64,000 bases of DNA from Sulfolobus sp. E5-1-F (GCF_009601705.1 NZ_CP045687.1:1710001-1774000), one strand, 5' to 3'; numbered from the stretch's first letter, positions 22,128 through 33,637 are shown. Numbers and translations are program-made. Notes: generated from the sequence alone by a model not told the origin.

Positions 22128-22755
22128 TTTCCCTCCTCCTCTGTAATATTCTTCTTATAATTTTAAGTCTTGAGAATTCTTCTCTTTGCCTATCTTCTAA
22201 AATCTGCTTAATGAACTTTATAGATCCTCTATAAAATGGTAATATATAATTGTCTATCGAATTAATAAGCCTCTGAGTTTTTCTTAACTCAGAAACTAAC
22301 GATCTTATAGTTGACTCTAGTTCAACTAATTCGATAATCTTGTTCAAGGCTTCAGTCATCTCCTCATAAGATTCAGATAAATAAGGTGATGTTTCAACAT
22401 CACTGAAAGGTTTTGGCGGAATGGTGGATTTGTCTAATTTTATCGTCGGAACTCTCACTCCAAAAATTACTTTTATTGCGCTACTAACCTCTAGGCTAGG
22501 TTTTTGTGAAAGAGCTATTTCCTTTATGTTAGAAATTCCTTCTGATGCTACTGCTTGTAGATAGTTTTCGTACACTTTTTTCATCTCTTCATTTACTTCA
22601 TTGTAAATTTTTTCGTATTGAGATACATAAGTTCTTAAATAGAGAAGCAAAACTTCTCTCTTATTTTCCAATAATCTTTTTATAACTGTAATAAGTCTTA
22701 ATTGTCTTCTGAATTGTATCAAATTTATCTTAGTTGGCAAAACTTTTTGACTCAT
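22114..22755 (-). CDS. atpD: A-type ATP synthase subunit D
   Basis: 213 residues, central rotor shaft. The N-terminal helix [34 protein letters not shown] and the C-terminal helix [41 protein letters not shown] form the antiparallel coiled coil inside the A3B3 head. It overlaps atpB by 4 bases and the small subunit gene by 14. Confidence 0.95.
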   Translation of the reverse strand: MSQKVLPTKINLIQFRRQLRLITVIKRLLENKREVLLLYLRTYVSQYEKIYNEVNEEMKKVYENYLQAVASEGISNIKEIALSQKPSLEVSSAIKVIFGVRVPTIKLDKSTIPPKPFSDVETSPYLSESYEEMTEALNKIIELVELESTIRSLVSELRKTQRLINSIDNYILPFYRGSIKFIKQILEDRQREEFSRLKIIRRILQRRRESGSG

Positions 22756-24143
22756 TTCTTACCCCTATAGTTTGGATGGTACTTCTTTATGTATTGGGTC
22801 TTTATGTTTGTTAGCTCAGATTCTGGCAAAACTGATAGAATCTCCCAACCAATATCTAGCGTGGTTTCTATATCTCTATTTTCGTTAAATCCTTGACTAA
22901 CAAACTTCCTCTCGAAAAGTTCACCAAATAGTAAATATTTCCTATCTACCTCTGACAATGAATCCTCGCCTATTATCGCAGCTAATCCTCTAGTATCTAC
23001 TGCTCTTGCATATGAAGCAAATAACTGATTTGAAACATCTTTATGATCATCCCTAGTTTTTCCTTCTCCAATACCATCTTTCGCTAATCTTGATAAACTC
23101 ATTAAAACATTAATAGGTGGATAAATACCCTTGTTATATAAAGCCCTATCAAGAACTATTTGTCCTTCAGTTATATAACCTGTTAAGTCTGGAATTGGAT
23201 GTGTTATATCATCGTTAGGCATTGTCAATATGGGCATTTGAGTGATTGAGCCCTTCTTTCCTAGAACCTTCCCTGCTCTCTCATAGATCGTAGCTAAATC
23301 AGTATACATATAACCTGGGTATCCACCTCTTCCAGGTACTTCTTCTCTTGCTGCACTAATTTCTCTTAAAGCTTCACAGTAGTTTGTCATATCAATTAAT
23401 ATTGCTAAGACGTGCATATCTTGCTCAAAAGCTAAGTATTCCGCTAACGTTAATGCACTCTTTGGCGTTAATGTTTTCATTACGGGCGGTTCGTTTGCTA
23501 AACTAACTATCATCGCAACCCTATTAATAGCGCCCGTTTCTTCAAAGAACTTACGGAAAAATAATGCATCATCGTATCTAGCACCAATTGCTGCAAAGAC
23601 TACTGCGAAATTACTTTCTTCTCCCCTTACGGTTGCTTGTTTAGCTATTTGAGCAGCTAACATATTTGCTGGCAATCCGCTACCACTAAATATTGGTAGT
23701 TTTTGTCCTCTTAATAACGCGTTTAATCCATCTATTGCAGATATTCCTGTTTGTATAAACTCTTCTGGATACTCCCTTGCCGCAGGATTTAGCGGGGATC
23801 CGTTTATATCTCTCTTTTCCCCTTTAATGACTGGCGGCCCATTATCTAATGGATCACCCAATGGATTGAATATACGCCCTAGCATCTCCTCTGAGATCTT
23901 TACCTCTAAACCCCTTCCTAACATCCTTATCTTAGTTCCGGTAGGCGAAATACCGGTAGTTCCTTCAAAAACTTGTACTATTGCTATTCCCATTTGAGAG
24001 TCTATAACTAGACCTCTTCTTCTTTCACCATTTGGCATCTCAATTTCCACTAGCTCATTATATGATGCGTCAGTCACTCCTTGAACATAAACTAGTGGGC
24101 CTTTAATCATAGATATGTTTGAGAATTCCCTTACGCTTAACAT
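22752..24143 (-). CDS. atpB: A-type ATP synthase subunit B
   Basis: 463 residues, non-catalytic nucleotide-binding subunit of the A3B3 hexamer. The P-loop is degenerate as expected ([25 protein letters not shown]), with the conserved [20 protein letters not shown]-like region [19 protein letters not shown]. Overlaps atpA by one base and atpD by four. Confidence 0.97.
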   Translation of the reverse strand: MLSVREFSNISMIKGPLVYVQGVTDASYNELVEIEMPNGERRRGLVIDSQMGIAIVQVFEGTTGISPTGTKIRMLGRGLEVKISEEMLGRIFNPLGDPLDNGPPVIKGEKRDINGSPLNPAAREYPEEFIQTGISAIDGLNALLRGQKLPIFSGSGLPANMLAAQIAKQATVRGEESNFAVVFAAIGARYDDALFFRKFFEETGAINRVAMIVSLANEPPVMKTLTPKSALTLAEYLAFEQDMHVLAILIDMTNYCEALREISAAREEVPGRGGYPGYMYTDLATIYERAGKVLGKKGSITQMPILTMPNDDITHPIPDLTGYITEGQIVLDRALYNKGIYPPINVLMSLSRLAKDGIGEGKTRDDHKDVSNQLFASYARAVDTRGLAAIIGEDSLSEVDRKYLLFGELFERKFVSQGFNENRDIETTLDIGWEILSVLPESELTNIKTQYIKKYHPNYRGKK

Positions 24144-25921
24144 TAAGCACCAGCCTCCTTTTCCAAATTCTCAAAGACGCTAATTAATTTTCTCTCTAAT
24201 TCATCATACTTATTTAACTCATCATTTTTGATTGCTGCTTTCGATCTGATAATTTCTGGTAAGAGTTGTCCCATACTATCTACTATTTTCTTTGTAGGAA
24301 TTCCTCTTTCAACTAATCTAGAAGCATGCGTGTTGAATAAGTAAATTAATCTCATTATTCTAGCTTGCTTCTGTGGAGAAGAGAATGCGTCTATATCATC
24401 ATAGGCGTTTTGCTTTAAGAAAGCCTCTTTAATTAACCTTGCAGTCTCAAGTACTAATTTATCCTTTTCTGCTAGAGATTCTGGTCCAACTAGTCTTACT
24501 ATTTGTCTTAACTCGTCTTCCCTAATTAATGTCCTCACCATCATGTCCCTCATTTCTCTCCATTTCGGATCCACATTACTATTCCACCAATTGGCAACTA
24601 AGTCAACATATGCTGAGAATCCTTGAAGCCAGTTAATGGCAGGATAGTGTCTGGCCTGTGCTAATGATACATCTAAAGGCCAGAATACTTTTACGAATCT
24701 CAGCGTTTGACTCGTAACTGGTTCTGTGAAATCTCCGCCAGGTGGAGAAACTGCAGAGGCAACGGTAACTGAACCAAACCTTTCTGGTTTTCCTATTGTT
24801 TTGATTCTCCCAGCTCTCTCATAATATTCCGCGAGCCTTGAGGGTAAATAACTTGGGAATCCCTCTTCCGCCGGCATTTCCTCCATTCTTCCTCCTAAAT
24901 CTCTTAGAGCTTCTGCCCACCTTGAAGTTGAATCTGCAACCAACAATGTATCGTACCCTTGATCTCTGAAATACTCCGCCATGGTAATACCTACATATAT
25001 GCTCGCTTCCCTAGCAGCTACTGGCATATTACTTGTATTAGCAACTAATATTGTTCTTTCTAACAATGGTCTACCAGTCCAAGGATCTTTAAGACTTGGG
25101 AATTGTCTTAACTCATCTGTCATCTCGTTTCCTCTCTCTCCACATCCCACATAAATTACTATTTTTGCGGCACTCCACTTAGCTAAACTCTGTAACGTAA
25201 CTGTTTTTCCACTTCCGAAAGGTCCAGGTATTGCGGCTGTACCTCCTTTGGCTATTGGGAATATCGTATCCAGTACCCTGGTTCCAGTTAACAGTGGCTC
25301 AGTTGGCTCTAGCTTCTCTTTAAATGGTCTAGGAATTCTAACTGGCCACTTTTGCATCAACTTTATTGGTACCTCATCTCCATTCATATCAACAATTGCT
25401 ACTGATTCTTCAACTGTATAATCTCCCTCAGCGACAATTTCCTTTAAGGTGCCGTGAATATAAGGAGGAACTAAAATTCTATGCTCTACTAATGGAGTTT
25501 CGTTTACAATTCCTATTATATCTCCACCTTCGATCTTATCTCCTTTTTTAACTTTGGGTATAAAGTGCCACTTAGTTTTTCTATCAATTGATGGAACCTT
25601 TATGCCTCTTGCTATAAAGGGAGATTTTGTAAGTTCTTTAATTGAATCTAATGGTCTTTGTAACCCATCAAATATTTTTCCTATTAAGCCCGGACCCAGC
25701 TCTATAGATAGTGGCGCACCTGTTCTGTATACTGGTTCATTTGGTTTTATTCCGCTAGTATCTTCATAAACTTGTATGAATGCTCTATCTCCTTCTATTC
25801 TAGTAATCTCTCCGATTAATCTAGGTTCTCCTACTTCCACTACTTCATACATCTGTGCATTTCTCATATTATCTGCTACAACTAATGGACCATTTATCCT
25901 AACAATCCTTCCATTATCCAT
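24143..25921 (-). CDS. atpA: A-type ATP synthase catalytic subunit A
   Basis: 592 residues, catalytic subunit. Walker [14 protein letters not shown], the A-subunit-specific insert (non-homologous region) around residues 110-200, and Walker [19 protein letters not shown]. Followed at once by atpB. No intein is present. Confidence 0.98.
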   Translation of the reverse strand: MDNGRIVRINGPLVVADNMRNAQMYEVVEVGEPRLIGEITRIEGDRAFIQVYEDTSGIKPNEPVYRTGAPLSIELGPGLIGKIFDGLQRPLDSIKELTKSPFIARGIKVPSIDRKTKWHFIPKVKKGDKIEGGDIIGIVNETPLVEHRILVPPYIHGTLKEIVAEGDYTVEESVAIVDMNGDEVPIKLMQKWPVRIPRPFKEKLEPTEPLLTGTRVLDTIFPIAKGGTAAIPGPFGSGKTVTLQSLAKWSAAKIVIYVGCGERGNEMTDELRQFPSLKDPWTGRPLLERTILVANTSNMPVAAREASIYVGITMAEYFRDQGYDTLLVADSTSRWAEALRDLGGRMEEMPAEEGFPSYLPSRLAEYYERAGRIKTIGKPERFGSVTVASAVSPPGGDFTEPVTSQTLRFVKVFWPLDVSLAQARHYPAINWLQGFSAYVDLVANWWNSNVDPKWREMRDMMVRTLIREDELRQIVRLVGPESLAEKDKLVLETARLIKEAFLKQNAYDDIDAFSSPQKQARIMRLIYLFNTHASRLVERGIPTKKIVDSMGQLLPEIIRSKAAIKNDELNKYDELERKLISVFENLEKEAGA

Positions 25922-25923
25922 TT

Positions 25924-26508
25924 CTACTTACCTCCAAACAACATGTCTGAGACTTTTCCCCTCATACTATCAAAAACTTGGTCTAAGATAAGTTTTAATG
26001 AAAAATCTCTTGTTAATCCACTTTCTTCGTAATATATTTTTATTCCACCAAGCATTTTGTCATCAGTCTTGATGGTTACGTTTTTATTATTGCCTACAAC
26101 TTTTTCTACTGTTGATTTATCATTTTGGGAGCAATATATTGTAATCTTCTCTCCTTTAATCTCTTTAATTTCCTTATTTAGTATATTCTGTATCGCATCC
26201 TTGTATTCCTTAGTTTTAACTACCTCTCCAATTTTTTCCAAAACTCTCTCATAAACTTTATTTATCCAGTATTCTTTTTCGACTAATAGTGTTCTCTTAT
26301 TTTCAACTTCCAATCTTGCTTTTTCCCCTTCAATTTCCTCTCTGGTCTTGGCTATTAAATCGTTTATTCTTTGCGTGTATTCCTGTACTATTTTAGTATG
26401 ACCTTCATTAATTAGCTTTATAGCTTCATCTAAGCTTTTACTTAACTCTGTTTTTATCTCTTCTCTAACTTTATTCAAAGATTTATCTAATAGTTGTTCA
26501 AAATCCAT
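25924..26508 (-). CDS. atpE: A-type ATP synthase subunit E
   Basis: 194 residues. The N-terminal 100 residues are a charged coiled coil ([20 protein letters not shown] onward), the rest a globular alpha/beta domain ending with [24 protein letters not shown], as in peripheral-stalk subunit E. Spacing to atpA is 2 bases. Confidence 0.88.
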   Translation of the reverse strand: MDFEQLLDKSLNKVREEIKTELSKSLDEAIKLINEGHTKIVQEYTQRINDLIAKTREEIEGEKARLEVENKRTLLVEKEYWINKVYERVLEKIGEVVKTKEYKDAIQNILNKEIKEIKGEKITIYCSQNDKSTVEKVVGNNKNVTIKTDDKMLGGIKIYYEESGLTRDFSLKLILDQVFDSMRGKVSDMLFGGK

Positions 26509-26513
26509 TTATT

Positions 26514-26816
26514 TCACCCAAAACCTAACGCCTTCATTATCATCTTCCTTACATCTAATGGCTTGGATTCACTGAATGGAGAAGGAATAATTGTTATTAA
26601 AGGTTTTCTTTGATCTGCGATTATTGGGTCAATTTTTTCCTTTATAGGCTCATACATGTCTTTAGTTATTAGTATTAGATCTATATCTTCCCTCTTCTTT
26701 AATTTAGAAATGATATCGGGCAAAGTATAAGGGTCATCTATGAAATCCCCTTCAGTTCCAACCATTCTAAAGAGAGAAACTGTGTACTTGTCTCCAACAA
26801 CAAACACTTTACCCAT
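26514..26816 (-). CDS. atpF: A-type ATP synthase subunit F
   Basis: 100 residues, CheY-like fold: KVFVVGDKYTVSLFRMVGTEG, then ILITKDMYEPIKEKID and PLITIIPSPFS, matching regulatory rotor subunit F. First gene of the minus-strand ATPase operon (F-E-A-B-D-small-K). Its start region is divergent from atpI, with a 74-base shared promoter region. Confidence 0.92.
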   Translation of the reverse strand: MGKVFVVGDKYTVSLFRMVGTEGDFIDDPYTLPDIISKLKKREDIDLILITKDMYEPIKEKIDPIIADQRKPLITIIPSPFSESKPLDVRKMIMKALGFG

Positions 26817-26890
26817 TGCGAATTAATTCTAAATAACAGAGATTAAATACTTATAAGTCACCTACTAATACATATCCCGAGGTAATTAAA

Positions 26891-28996
26891 GTGCTATTAC
26901 CAGAGAATATGGTCAGATTACAGATAATTTCTGATAAATCTGCTATAGATCCTATCGTAACTAATCTTCTCAAGCTTGGCATGTTTCAACCAGAGGATCC
27001 CCTTTATCCATTAAGTAATGAGAGAATAGAAGATGCTAGAAGACTAATTAATGCAGTCCAAGATCACATAAGCAAATTAAAAATAATCATGGAGCTGGGA
27101 GGATTAATAATAGAACCATTAGGAAGTATAAAAGTAAGTAGTTGGATCAAAGCAGCGCAAGATGTCAGTGAAGAAGCATCGAAATTGGAAGAAAGATATA
27201 AGGAACTATTAGAGGAAATAGGTAGGCTAAGAGCAGAAAAGGATCTGTACGTGCAACAGCTAAAAGAACTGGAACCGATCAAGTCAATAACTGTGGAATT
27301 ATCTAGCTTATACTCCTTGGAACTATTTGAAGTAATATTAGCTCAAGTTAGTGAGGAGAAGTTAGGGCTCATCAGTCAAATTATAGGCGATTCCGGTTTC
27401 GTATATTACACAAGATTTGAAGAGGGAAAATATACTGTTCTAATTATTACTGAAAAGAATGCGGATATAGATAAGAAATTAAGAGAAGCTGGAGTTAGGA
27501 GATACGAACTACAAGAAGGAAAATCGCCCTTTCAACTCTATAACGAGATTTTGGAGAGAATAAACCAGATAAACACTATTTTAGAAAGAACGAGAGAAGA
27601 ATTGGCAAAGAAAGTGAAGACTGAGGAGAACTATATTAAAAATATGTACGGTAAATTGCTCACAGTTCGAGATGCGTTAAATATCATGAATAAAGCTAGA
27701 GTTTCCGAATATTATTTACAAATAGAAGGCTATCTTCCTGAAAAATATGTTAAAAAAGTACAAAATGAAATGAAGGATCTCGCATATGTGGATTATATAA
27801 GACCTAGAAGATATGGTGAAAAGGAGGAACCACCCACATTGGTTGAATTGCCAAAGTCAATAAAGGTTTTAGAATCGTTAGTTGAAATATATGGATCTCC
27901 CTCGTATTGGGAAATATCGCCGATAGCCTTTCTTGTTTTCACTTTCCCAATATTGTTTGGATTAATGTTTCCAGATTTTGGAAACGCTATAGTTCTATTA
28001 TTATTCTCGATATGGTTCTATAGATATGGAAAGAGGAGAGGTAGTGAGAACATTCCTAAATTATCTATAATTCTAATATATTCAAGTATAGTCGCGATGA
28101 TAACGGGTTTACTAGCGAGAGATTTCTTTGGTCCCTTACCTGTAGGTGGGTTAAGGGAGATATTAAATAACGACAATTATAGCGCGGGTCCTCTTTTCAA
28201 CTTATGGCCAATTCCAGCAAGTGTATCTGAGGCAATAAAGTTCCTCTTACCCTTTGGTGAATATAGTACTAGTGTTAGTATAGAAAATACCATGATATTC
28301 TCAGTGTTGTTAGGAGCTATAGCGCTGTTTGTGAGTTCTCTATTAGGTATCATAGATGCGATCAGAAAGAAGGATCCTGAATTCTTGTTCTTTGAAAAAC
28401 TTCCGCTATTCCTACTTTATGTTGTTCCAATTTTCATCTTCATGTATGGTATAACAGATCCAGCCAATTTCTTTACCGTGGATCAACAGATATTAGGTCA
28501 AATACTTAACGCTGTTCTTATGAAATCCTTTAGTGAAAATATCATAGGTTACGGAATAGTATGGTGGACTTCATTTGCGCTATTATATAATTGGGCGGCT
28601 CACGCAATTCTAGTTAAGAGACATGATAATGCGACATGGGGTTCCGCTATTGCTATGGGTTTCATAGAAGGTGGATTTGAGGGAGCGCTACTGTTATTGT
28701 CAAATACTATTTCATTTATAAGAGTCTTAGTGTTTGCTTTATCACACTATTATATACTGTACGCATTCTCATATATGGCATATTTAGTTGCACCGTCCGT
28801 AAATACCATAGGAGTGCTACTGAATCCAATAGCAATAGTTATACTGATAATAGGAAACTTGCTAGCAATAGGTTTAGAAGGGTTAGTAGTATTCATACAA
28901 GATTTAAGGCTTCATTTCTACGAGATGTTTAGCAAGTTCTATGAAGGTAGAGGAAGAAAATTTGAGCCAGTTATGGCTTATGTCTCACTTGAGTAA
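26891..28996 (+). CDS. atpI: A-type ATP synthase membrane subunit I (a)
   Basis: 701 residues: an N-terminal cytoplasmic stalk domain (1-350, with coiled-coil segments around 85-125 and 215-260) and eight C-terminal membrane helices. Key arginine in the ion path is expected in FIRVLVFALSHYY. GAGGTAATTAAA precedes the GTG start. It lies divergent from the other subunit genes, unlike euryarchaeal operons. Its end overlaps metG by 12 bases. Confidence 0.95.
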   Translation: MLLPENMVRLQIISDKSAIDPIVTNLLKLGMFQPEDPLYPLSNERIEDARRLINAVQDHISKLKIIMELGGLIIEPLGSIKVSSWIKAAQDVSEEASKLEERYKELLEEIGRLRAEKDLYVQQLKELEPIKSITVELSSLYSLELFEVILAQVSEEKLGLISQIIGDSGFVYYTRFEEGKYTVLIITEKNADIDKKLREAGVRRYELQEGKSPFQLYNEILERINQINTILERTREELAKKVKTEENYIKNMYGKLLTVRDALNIMNKARVSEYYLQIEGYLPEKYVKKVQNEMKDLAYVDYIRPRRYGEKEEPPTLVELPKSIKVLESLVEIYGSPSYWEISPIAFLVFTFPILFGLMFPDFGNAIVLLLFSIWFYRYGKRRGSENIPKLSIILIYSSIVAMITGLLARDFFGPLPVGGLREILNNDNYSAGPLFNLWPIPASVSEAIKFLLPFGEYSTSVSIENTMIFSVLLGAIALFVSSLLGIIDAIRKKDPEFLFFEKLPLFLLYVVPIFIFMYGITDPANFFTVDQQILGQILNAVLMKSFSENIIGYGIVWWTSFALLYNWAAHAILVKRHDNATWGSAIAMGFIEGGFEGALLLLSNTISFIRVLVFALSHYYILYAFSYMAYLVAPSVNTIGVLLNPIAIVILIIGNLLAIGLEGLVVFIQDLRLHFYEMFSKFYEGRGRKFEPVMAYVSLE

Positions 28997-30706
28997 GGTA
29001 GGTCTAATTTTTTCTATATCTTTCCTTATTTTTTCTAGTTTGTCTTTAACCTTAGATTCAAATTCTGGTTCAAGCTTCTTGAAAAGTACTTTAACTTTCC
29101 CTATCTTATGACCACTGTTAATTGATAACTTTGAAGCAATATCCCATCTCTCGTTCTCTACATTCCCCATGTTTAACATATCATATATCTCTTGAGCATG
29201 TGAGGGCATTAGCGGATATAATAAGATAGCTATCGTTTTCACTGAATTGACACCTATATAAAGCGTATTCTTTAATTCAGTCTCTTTTCCCATCTTATAT
29301 AGGTCCCAAGGAGCCTTCAAATTTAAGTATGCGTTACATTCCCTAACGAATTTCAACATTTCCTCAGTTCCAGCCTTCAATTTACCTTTCTCAAATAGAT
29401 CTCCAACAATTCTCGGAATCTCATTAATTAGACTAATGATTTTCTTATCGTTATCGTCAAGAGCATCAGTCCTAAACTCTGGTACGATCCCGTTATAATA
29501 TCTATTTAACATACTAAGTATCCTATTTATGTAATTTCCAATATCGTCATTAAGTTCTGTATTTACTATTCTAACAGTTTCTCTCCAAGTGAAGTTGGTA
29601 TCTTTCTCTTCAGGCCTTAATCTAATTAGGACGAATCTCCAGTATTCTACATCCATTAGCTCAGGTGCTTCGTCAATCCATACTCCTATCTTTCTACTTT
29701 TGCTAAATTTTTGTCCCTCATATAGCAAATATTCCGTAGCTGCTATTACATCTGGTAAGTGATATTCTTCCTCTGAAGCCATGAGCATAGCTGGAAGTAT
29801 TACTGCGTGGAATGGAATATTATCTTTTCCTATAAAATAATAGCTTTTTATATTGTTACCAAACCAGTACTCTTTCCACTTTTCTACTTCACCCTTCTTT
29901 TCAAAATATTCGATTACAGCTGATATATAGCCCAGAAGAGCCTCAAACCATACATAAATTGATTTATCTTGAGCTCCTTCAAATGGTGCTGGTATACCCC
30001 ATTTATTGTCCCTTGTAATACTTCTAGGCTTTAATCCTTCACTAACCCATCCTAACGCAATAGACTTAACATTATCTGGCATTTCGTTAGAGCTGCTGAT
30101 CCAACTTCTTATCTTTTCATTAAACTCTGATAAATCAAAGAACCAATGTTTAGTCTTCTTAAATAGAGGCGTTCTTCCACAAATACTACATCTTGGATTT
30201 ATAAGTAAATCTGGAGTTAGTAACTTACCACAATTATCACACTGATCACCTCTGGCATCCTCAAAGCCACAGTAAGGACATGTCCCTTTGACAAATCTAT
30301 CTGGTAGATATAATCTATCGTATTCACAATATGGTATCTCATCTTCATATACTTTAACATATTTAATAAGTTTTAGTAAAAATTCCCTCACGAATTTCTT
30401 ATGTGTCTCGCTTTCAGTTCTAGTATAGTTATCAAAACTTATTTTCCAAACGTTAAGAAAGAGATGCTTATCATATTCATGAGCCTGATCAGTAAGCTCC
30501 TTCGGATTTACCTTTCTCTTTATAGCTTCAATCTCTATCGGAGTTCCATGTTCGTCGCTTCCACTTACAAATAGTACGTTTTCTTTACCATATTTTAGCC
30601 TCGCATATCTGGCGAAGACGTCTGCTGATAGTATTGAACCTATTAAGTTTCCTAAATGTGGTACTGAATTTACGTATGGCCACGCGGATGTAACAAGTAC
30701 TTTCAT
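28985..30706 (-). CDS. metG: Methionyl-tRNA synthetase
   Basis: 573 residues, class I. The HIGH equivalent is in YVNSVPHLGNLIGS, zinc knuckles CPYCGFEDARGDQCDNCGK and CSICGRTP, and the KMSKS equivalent is GQKFSKSRKIG. The anticodon domain follows; the C-terminal tRNA-binding/dimerisation domain found in some bacteria is absent. TATA-like region just upstream in the spacer to priL. Confidence 0.96.
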   Translation of the reverse strand: MKVLVTSAWPYVNSVPHLGNLIGSILSADVFARYARLKYGKENVLFVSGSDEHGTPIEIEAIKRKVNPKELTDQAHEYDKHLFLNVWKISFDNYTRTESETHKKFVREFLLKLIKYVKVYEDEIPYCEYDRLYLPDRFVKGTCPYCGFEDARGDQCDNCGKLLTPDLLINPRCSICGRTPLFKKTKHWFFDLSEFNEKIRSWISSSNEMPDNVKSIALGWVSEGLKPRSITRDNKWGIPAPFEGAQDKSIYVWFEALLGYISAVIEYFEKKGEVEKWKEYWFGNNIKSYYFIGKDNIPFHAVILPAMLMASEEEYHLPDVIAATEYLLYEGQKFSKSRKIGVWIDEAPELMDVEYWRFVLIRLRPEEKDTNFTWRETVRIVNTELNDDIGNYINRILSMLNRYYNGIVPEFRTDALDDNDKKIISLINEIPRIVGDLFEKGKLKAGTEEMLKFVRECNAYLNLKAPWDLYKMGKETELKNTLYIGVNSVKTIAILLYPLMPSHAQEIYDMLNMGNVENERWDIASKLSINSGHKIGKVKVLFKKLEPEFESKVKDKLEKIRKDIEKIRPTLLK

Positions 30707-30767
30707 TATATTCTGTGTTTAAAGCAAGTGTTTATTAAACATATCTAAAAATACTTTAAGTAAGGAC

Positions 30768-31691
30768 ATGGTATTAGACGTTAAAAAATATCCTTTTACC
30801 AAAAGTCTTAATGACGAACTTAAAAAATATGGAGGGGGTATTACACTAACTGATTTGCTATTAAATAGTACTAAACTTATAGACCAAGCTAAAGATAGGA
30901 TACAAAAAGTTAAGTCTGGTGAGGAACTACTACATTATGTCTCTTATGATGAACCCGTACTCGTTTTTTACACAACACTACTTTCTCTAGCAGTATTAAA
31001 TGATCCTAAGCTTATTAGAAAATATGCATACGCTGAAGCCAAACAATTCAAATCTTTGCTTCAAAATGAGAATGAGGAAAACTTACTCGAAATTTCTAGA
31101 TCGTTAGATCTAAGGATAAATAGATGTGAGCAAATAAAATTTTATTTAGAGAAAAAGAGAAGGATAATACAAAAGGATTTTTGTACCAGTTTTATAGAAT
31201 ATCTGAAATATACAAAAGGTCTTAGTGATGATTGGAAGCTGAGTAAACAGATTTTACATAATGGATACGTATATTTGGATAAAAATCAACTTACCGATCT
31301 GATAGCTGAAAATATTAAGAATAAAATAATTGAAATGATAAAACCACTGAATCTTAAGGAAATACCAGAAAAATTGAAGAGCTTAATAGAAAAGAAAGGA
31401 ATAATTCCTCCTTGTATAGAAAGCATTTTAGGGAAGGAAAAGTTAAATGAGGAGGAAATAAGGACTTTAATTACATTTTACATTAACATAGGTAAGGGAT
31501 TAAGTAGCATAGTAGCAATAATGAAAAAATGGAACGTTACGAACATAGAGGACCTATATAAGAAATATAGAGGAGATAAAGAGACTAGGTATATCGTGTA
31601 TTCATGTGCGAAGATGAAGCAATTAGGTTTATGCGTAAGTAATTGTAATGTTAAAAATCCCTTACAGCTTTACTTCCTTAGTAACGAATAG
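30768..31691 (+). CDS. priL: DNA primase large subunit PriL
   Basis: 307 residues. The archaeal/eukaryotic primase large subunit. The four cluster cysteines of the C-terminal Fe-S domain are visible in [20 protein letters not shown] and SNCNVKNP. It forms the primase with PriS (not in this window) and with PriX, whose gene is at 60169-60633. Its 3' end overlaps the convergent phospholipid gene by 22 bases. Confidence 0.93.
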   Translation: MVLDVKKYPFTKSLNDELKKYGGGITLTDLLLNSTKLIDQAKDRIQKVKSGEELLHYVSYDEPVLVFYTTLLSLAVLNDPKLIRKYAYAEAKQFKSLLQNENEENLLEISRSLDLRINRCEQIKFYLEKKRRIIQKDFCTSFIEYLKYTKGLSDDWKLSKQILHNGYVYLDKNQLTDLIAENIKNKIIEMIKPLNLKEIPEKLKSLIEKKGIIPPCIESILGKEKLNEEEIRTLITFYINIGKGLSSIVAIMKKWNVTNIEDLYKKYRGDKETRYIVYSCAKMKQLGLCVSNCNVKNPLQLYFLSNE

Positions 31692-32257
31692 ACAGCATGG
31701 AATCTCTGGATCACTGTAATTACAGTAAGTAACATGAATAAATAAAATACATACAAGGAAACCTGTTTACTAACTATTAGGTAAAGTAGAAGAATTATAA
31801 GTACAAATATTATCCTTTCTCCTCTCTCTATTATTCCTCTACCCTCCATTTTTAACCCAAGTGATTCAGCCTTAGCTCTAATATATGAAATTGTTAGAGA
31901 TAGTCCAACAGCTATCGCCACAAGATACGAGGTAAATCCTAAGAATATGAAAGCGGAGATGTAAAGAATGTCCTCTATCCTGTCTAACGTAGAATCTAAG
32001 AAACTCCCTAAGGGAGATGCAGTATTTGATACTCTTGCTACTTCTCCATCTATTCCATCCATTATTGCTGAAATTATTAAAAAAACTATTCCTAGCACAG
32101 TATTAGCTCTCATGATTTCAAAGTAGTATATTACTGCAAATACTAGTCCTAGTAATGTAATAAAATTTGCACTTACTCCAAATTTGGTTAATGTTTTTGC
32201 TAACGGTTCTATTACTCTTTTTATTTGCCTTCTTATTCTGGTTAACATAGCAACCAC
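31670..32257 (-). CDS. CDP-alcohol phosphatidyltransferase, probable archaetidylinositol-phosphate synthase
   Basis: 195 residues (192 from the internal ATG). Six membrane helices and the signature [22 protein letters not shown] followed by STLDR, i.e. DxxDGxxAR...GxxxDxxxD with all metal-binding Asp present. In Sulfolobales this enzyme joins CDP-archaeol to inositol phosphate to make the main polar lipid head group. The exact substrate is inferred from the family. Confidence 0.83.
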   Translation of the reverse strand: MVAMLTRIRRQIKRVIEPLAKTLTKFGVSANFITLLGLVFAVIYYFEIMRANTVLGIVFLIISAIMDGIDGEVARVSNTASPLGSFLDSTLDRIEDILYISAFIFLGFTSYLVAIAVGLSLTISYIRAKAESLGLKMEGRGIIERGERIIFVLIILLLYLIVSKQVSLYVFYLFMLLTVITVIQRFHAVYSLLRK

Positions 32258-32291
32258 TACTATTTTAAACCCTTTTAACTAGTGATACGGG

Positions 32292-32603
32292 ATGACAGCT
32301 AAAAAATTGATTCTGGTAACCTCGGAATCCCACCCTTTACACAAGGTATTTATGGAAACTTTAGATGAGCTTTCTAAGGAACTAAATTTAGAAAAAGAAG
32401 TTAAAATGGAAGATTACGCATTTCTTGCAGATTATGGTGAAAAGGACGAATTCGATATGCCGTTTCTTCCCCAATTATTAGTTCAAACAGACGATGGGAA
32501 AATAATCCCCATACTGACTAAGATGCCATTCGATGCTAGCCTAAAGCCAGACAAGAAAGCAGGTAAAGAAGAAGCTATTAAAAAAATTAAAAACCTAGGA
32601 TGA
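32292..32603 (+). CDS. Small unrecognised protein, thioredoxin-like pattern
   Basis: 103 residues. An initial strand KKLILVTSESHPLHKVFMETLDEL and a later PFLPQLLVQTDDGKIIPIL give a beta-alpha-beta pattern like thioredoxins, including a probable cis-Pro segment, but no CxxC: the protein has no cysteine. It lies 27 bases before the methyltransferase gene, so the pair may be cotranscribed. Function not known. Confidence 0.6.
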   Translation: MTAKKLILVTSESHPLHKVFMETLDELSKELNLEKEVKMEDYAFLADYGEKDEFDMPFLPQLLVQTDDGKIIPILTKMPFDASLKPDKKAGKEEAIKKIKNLG

Positions 32604-32630
32604 GATAGGATTATTTTGAAGTGAGAAGTT

Positions 32631-33116
32631 TTGAGTTACGTACCACATGTTCCTTATGTACCAACACCAGACAAAGTTGTAAGAAGAATGTTAGAAATAG
32701 CTAAAGCTTCTCCAGACGATATAGTATATGATTTAGGATGTGGAGATGGAAGGATAATAATAACGGCAGTAAAGGATTTCAACGTAAAGAAGGCTATAGG
32801 TGTAGAAATTAACGATGAAAGAATAAGAGAGGCATTAGCAAACATTGAGAAAAACGGAGTAACGGGAAGAGCTTCAATAGTAAAAGGTAATTTCTTCGAC
32901 GTCGATATTTCGGAAGCTACTATAGTTACAATGTTCCTTTTAACAAATGTTAATGAGATGCTAAAACCAAAGCTCGAGAAAGAGCTAAAACCTGGAACTA
33001 GGGTGGTTTCTCACGAATTTGAAATAAGGGGTTGGAATCCAAAGGAAGTAATAAAAGTTGAGGACGGAAATATGAATCATACAGTATATCTCTATGTAAT
33101 TGGTGAACATAAATGA
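32631..33116 (+). CDS. Protein lysine methyltransferase aKMT-like
   Basis: 161 residues, TTG start with a GTGAG site upstream. SAM motif I VYDLGCGDGRIIITA, acidic loop AIGVEINDERI, and motif IV region TIVTMFLLTNVNEML. Length and sequence match the crenarchaeal aKMT, a distant Dot1 relative that methylates many lysines, including those of chromatin proteins and itself. N-terminal VPHVPYVPTPDKVVRRML is also typical. The next gene overlaps by 4 bases. Confidence 0.85.
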   Translation: MSYVPHVPYVPTPDKVVRRMLEIAKASPDDIVYDLGCGDGRIIITAVKDFNVKKAIGVEINDERIREALANIEKNGVTGRASIVKGNFFDVDISEATIVTMFLLTNVNEMLKPKLEKELKPGTRVVSHEFEIRGWNPKEVIKVEDGNMNHTVYLYVIGEHK

Positions 33117-33556
33117 AAATTTTAATAGTAAAGAGTGAAAATGGAAAGGTTACGTTAGAGAAAATAGCTGAAGGTGAAATTAGCAAAGTATTACGAGATG
33201 TTGCAAAAGAGGCATTAGAGGAATGGAATGAACTAGCTTCAGATTTTATAATTATGCGTGACAATCAAGAGGTACGATTACCCCTTCCGTTAAAACCTGA
33301 GGTTTATGAAGCAATTAAGACTTTTTTAGTTGGCAAGGATAAAAAAGAGGCTCTTGCTAAAATTCCATTGTATATAATAAGCTACGAGAATGAATGGAAA
33401 GAAAGTGATTTTCAAGATAAGAAGATCTATGTGGTATCATTTTATATTAATGATGAAATAAAGAAAGGCATATTAGATGACGCAGCCCAAATGACAAGTG
33501 AACAGAAACAAGAACTAACAGAAGAAGAGGAAAAGGAAGATTTGGAGGAAGAATAA
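33113..33556 (+). CDS. Unrecognised protein with acidic C-terminal tail
   Basis: 147 residues, overlapping the methyltransferase gene by 4 bases. The globular part starts MKILIVKSENGKVTLEKIAEG and includes a helical stretch with YEAIKTFLVGKDKKEALAKI. The last 17 residues (QELTEEEEKEDLEEE at the end) are almost all acidic. Acidic tails in archaeal replication partners can contact DNA-binding surfaces, and PolB1 lies convergent 80 bases away, but no link is shown. Function unknown. Confidence 0.65.
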   Translation: MKILIVKSENGKVTLEKIAEGEISKVLRDVAKEALEEWNELASDFIIMRDNQEVRLPLPLKPEVYEAIKTFLVGKDKKEALAKIPLYIISYENEWKESDFQDKKIYVVSFYINDEIKKGILDDAAQMTSEQKQELTEEEEKEDLEEE

Positions 33557-33637
33557 AATAAATAGTTAAATTTTCTAAACACTTTCTACCTTAAAGGGTT
33601 AAAAAAGAACATTATTGTGAAAACACTCTTAGGTTTG

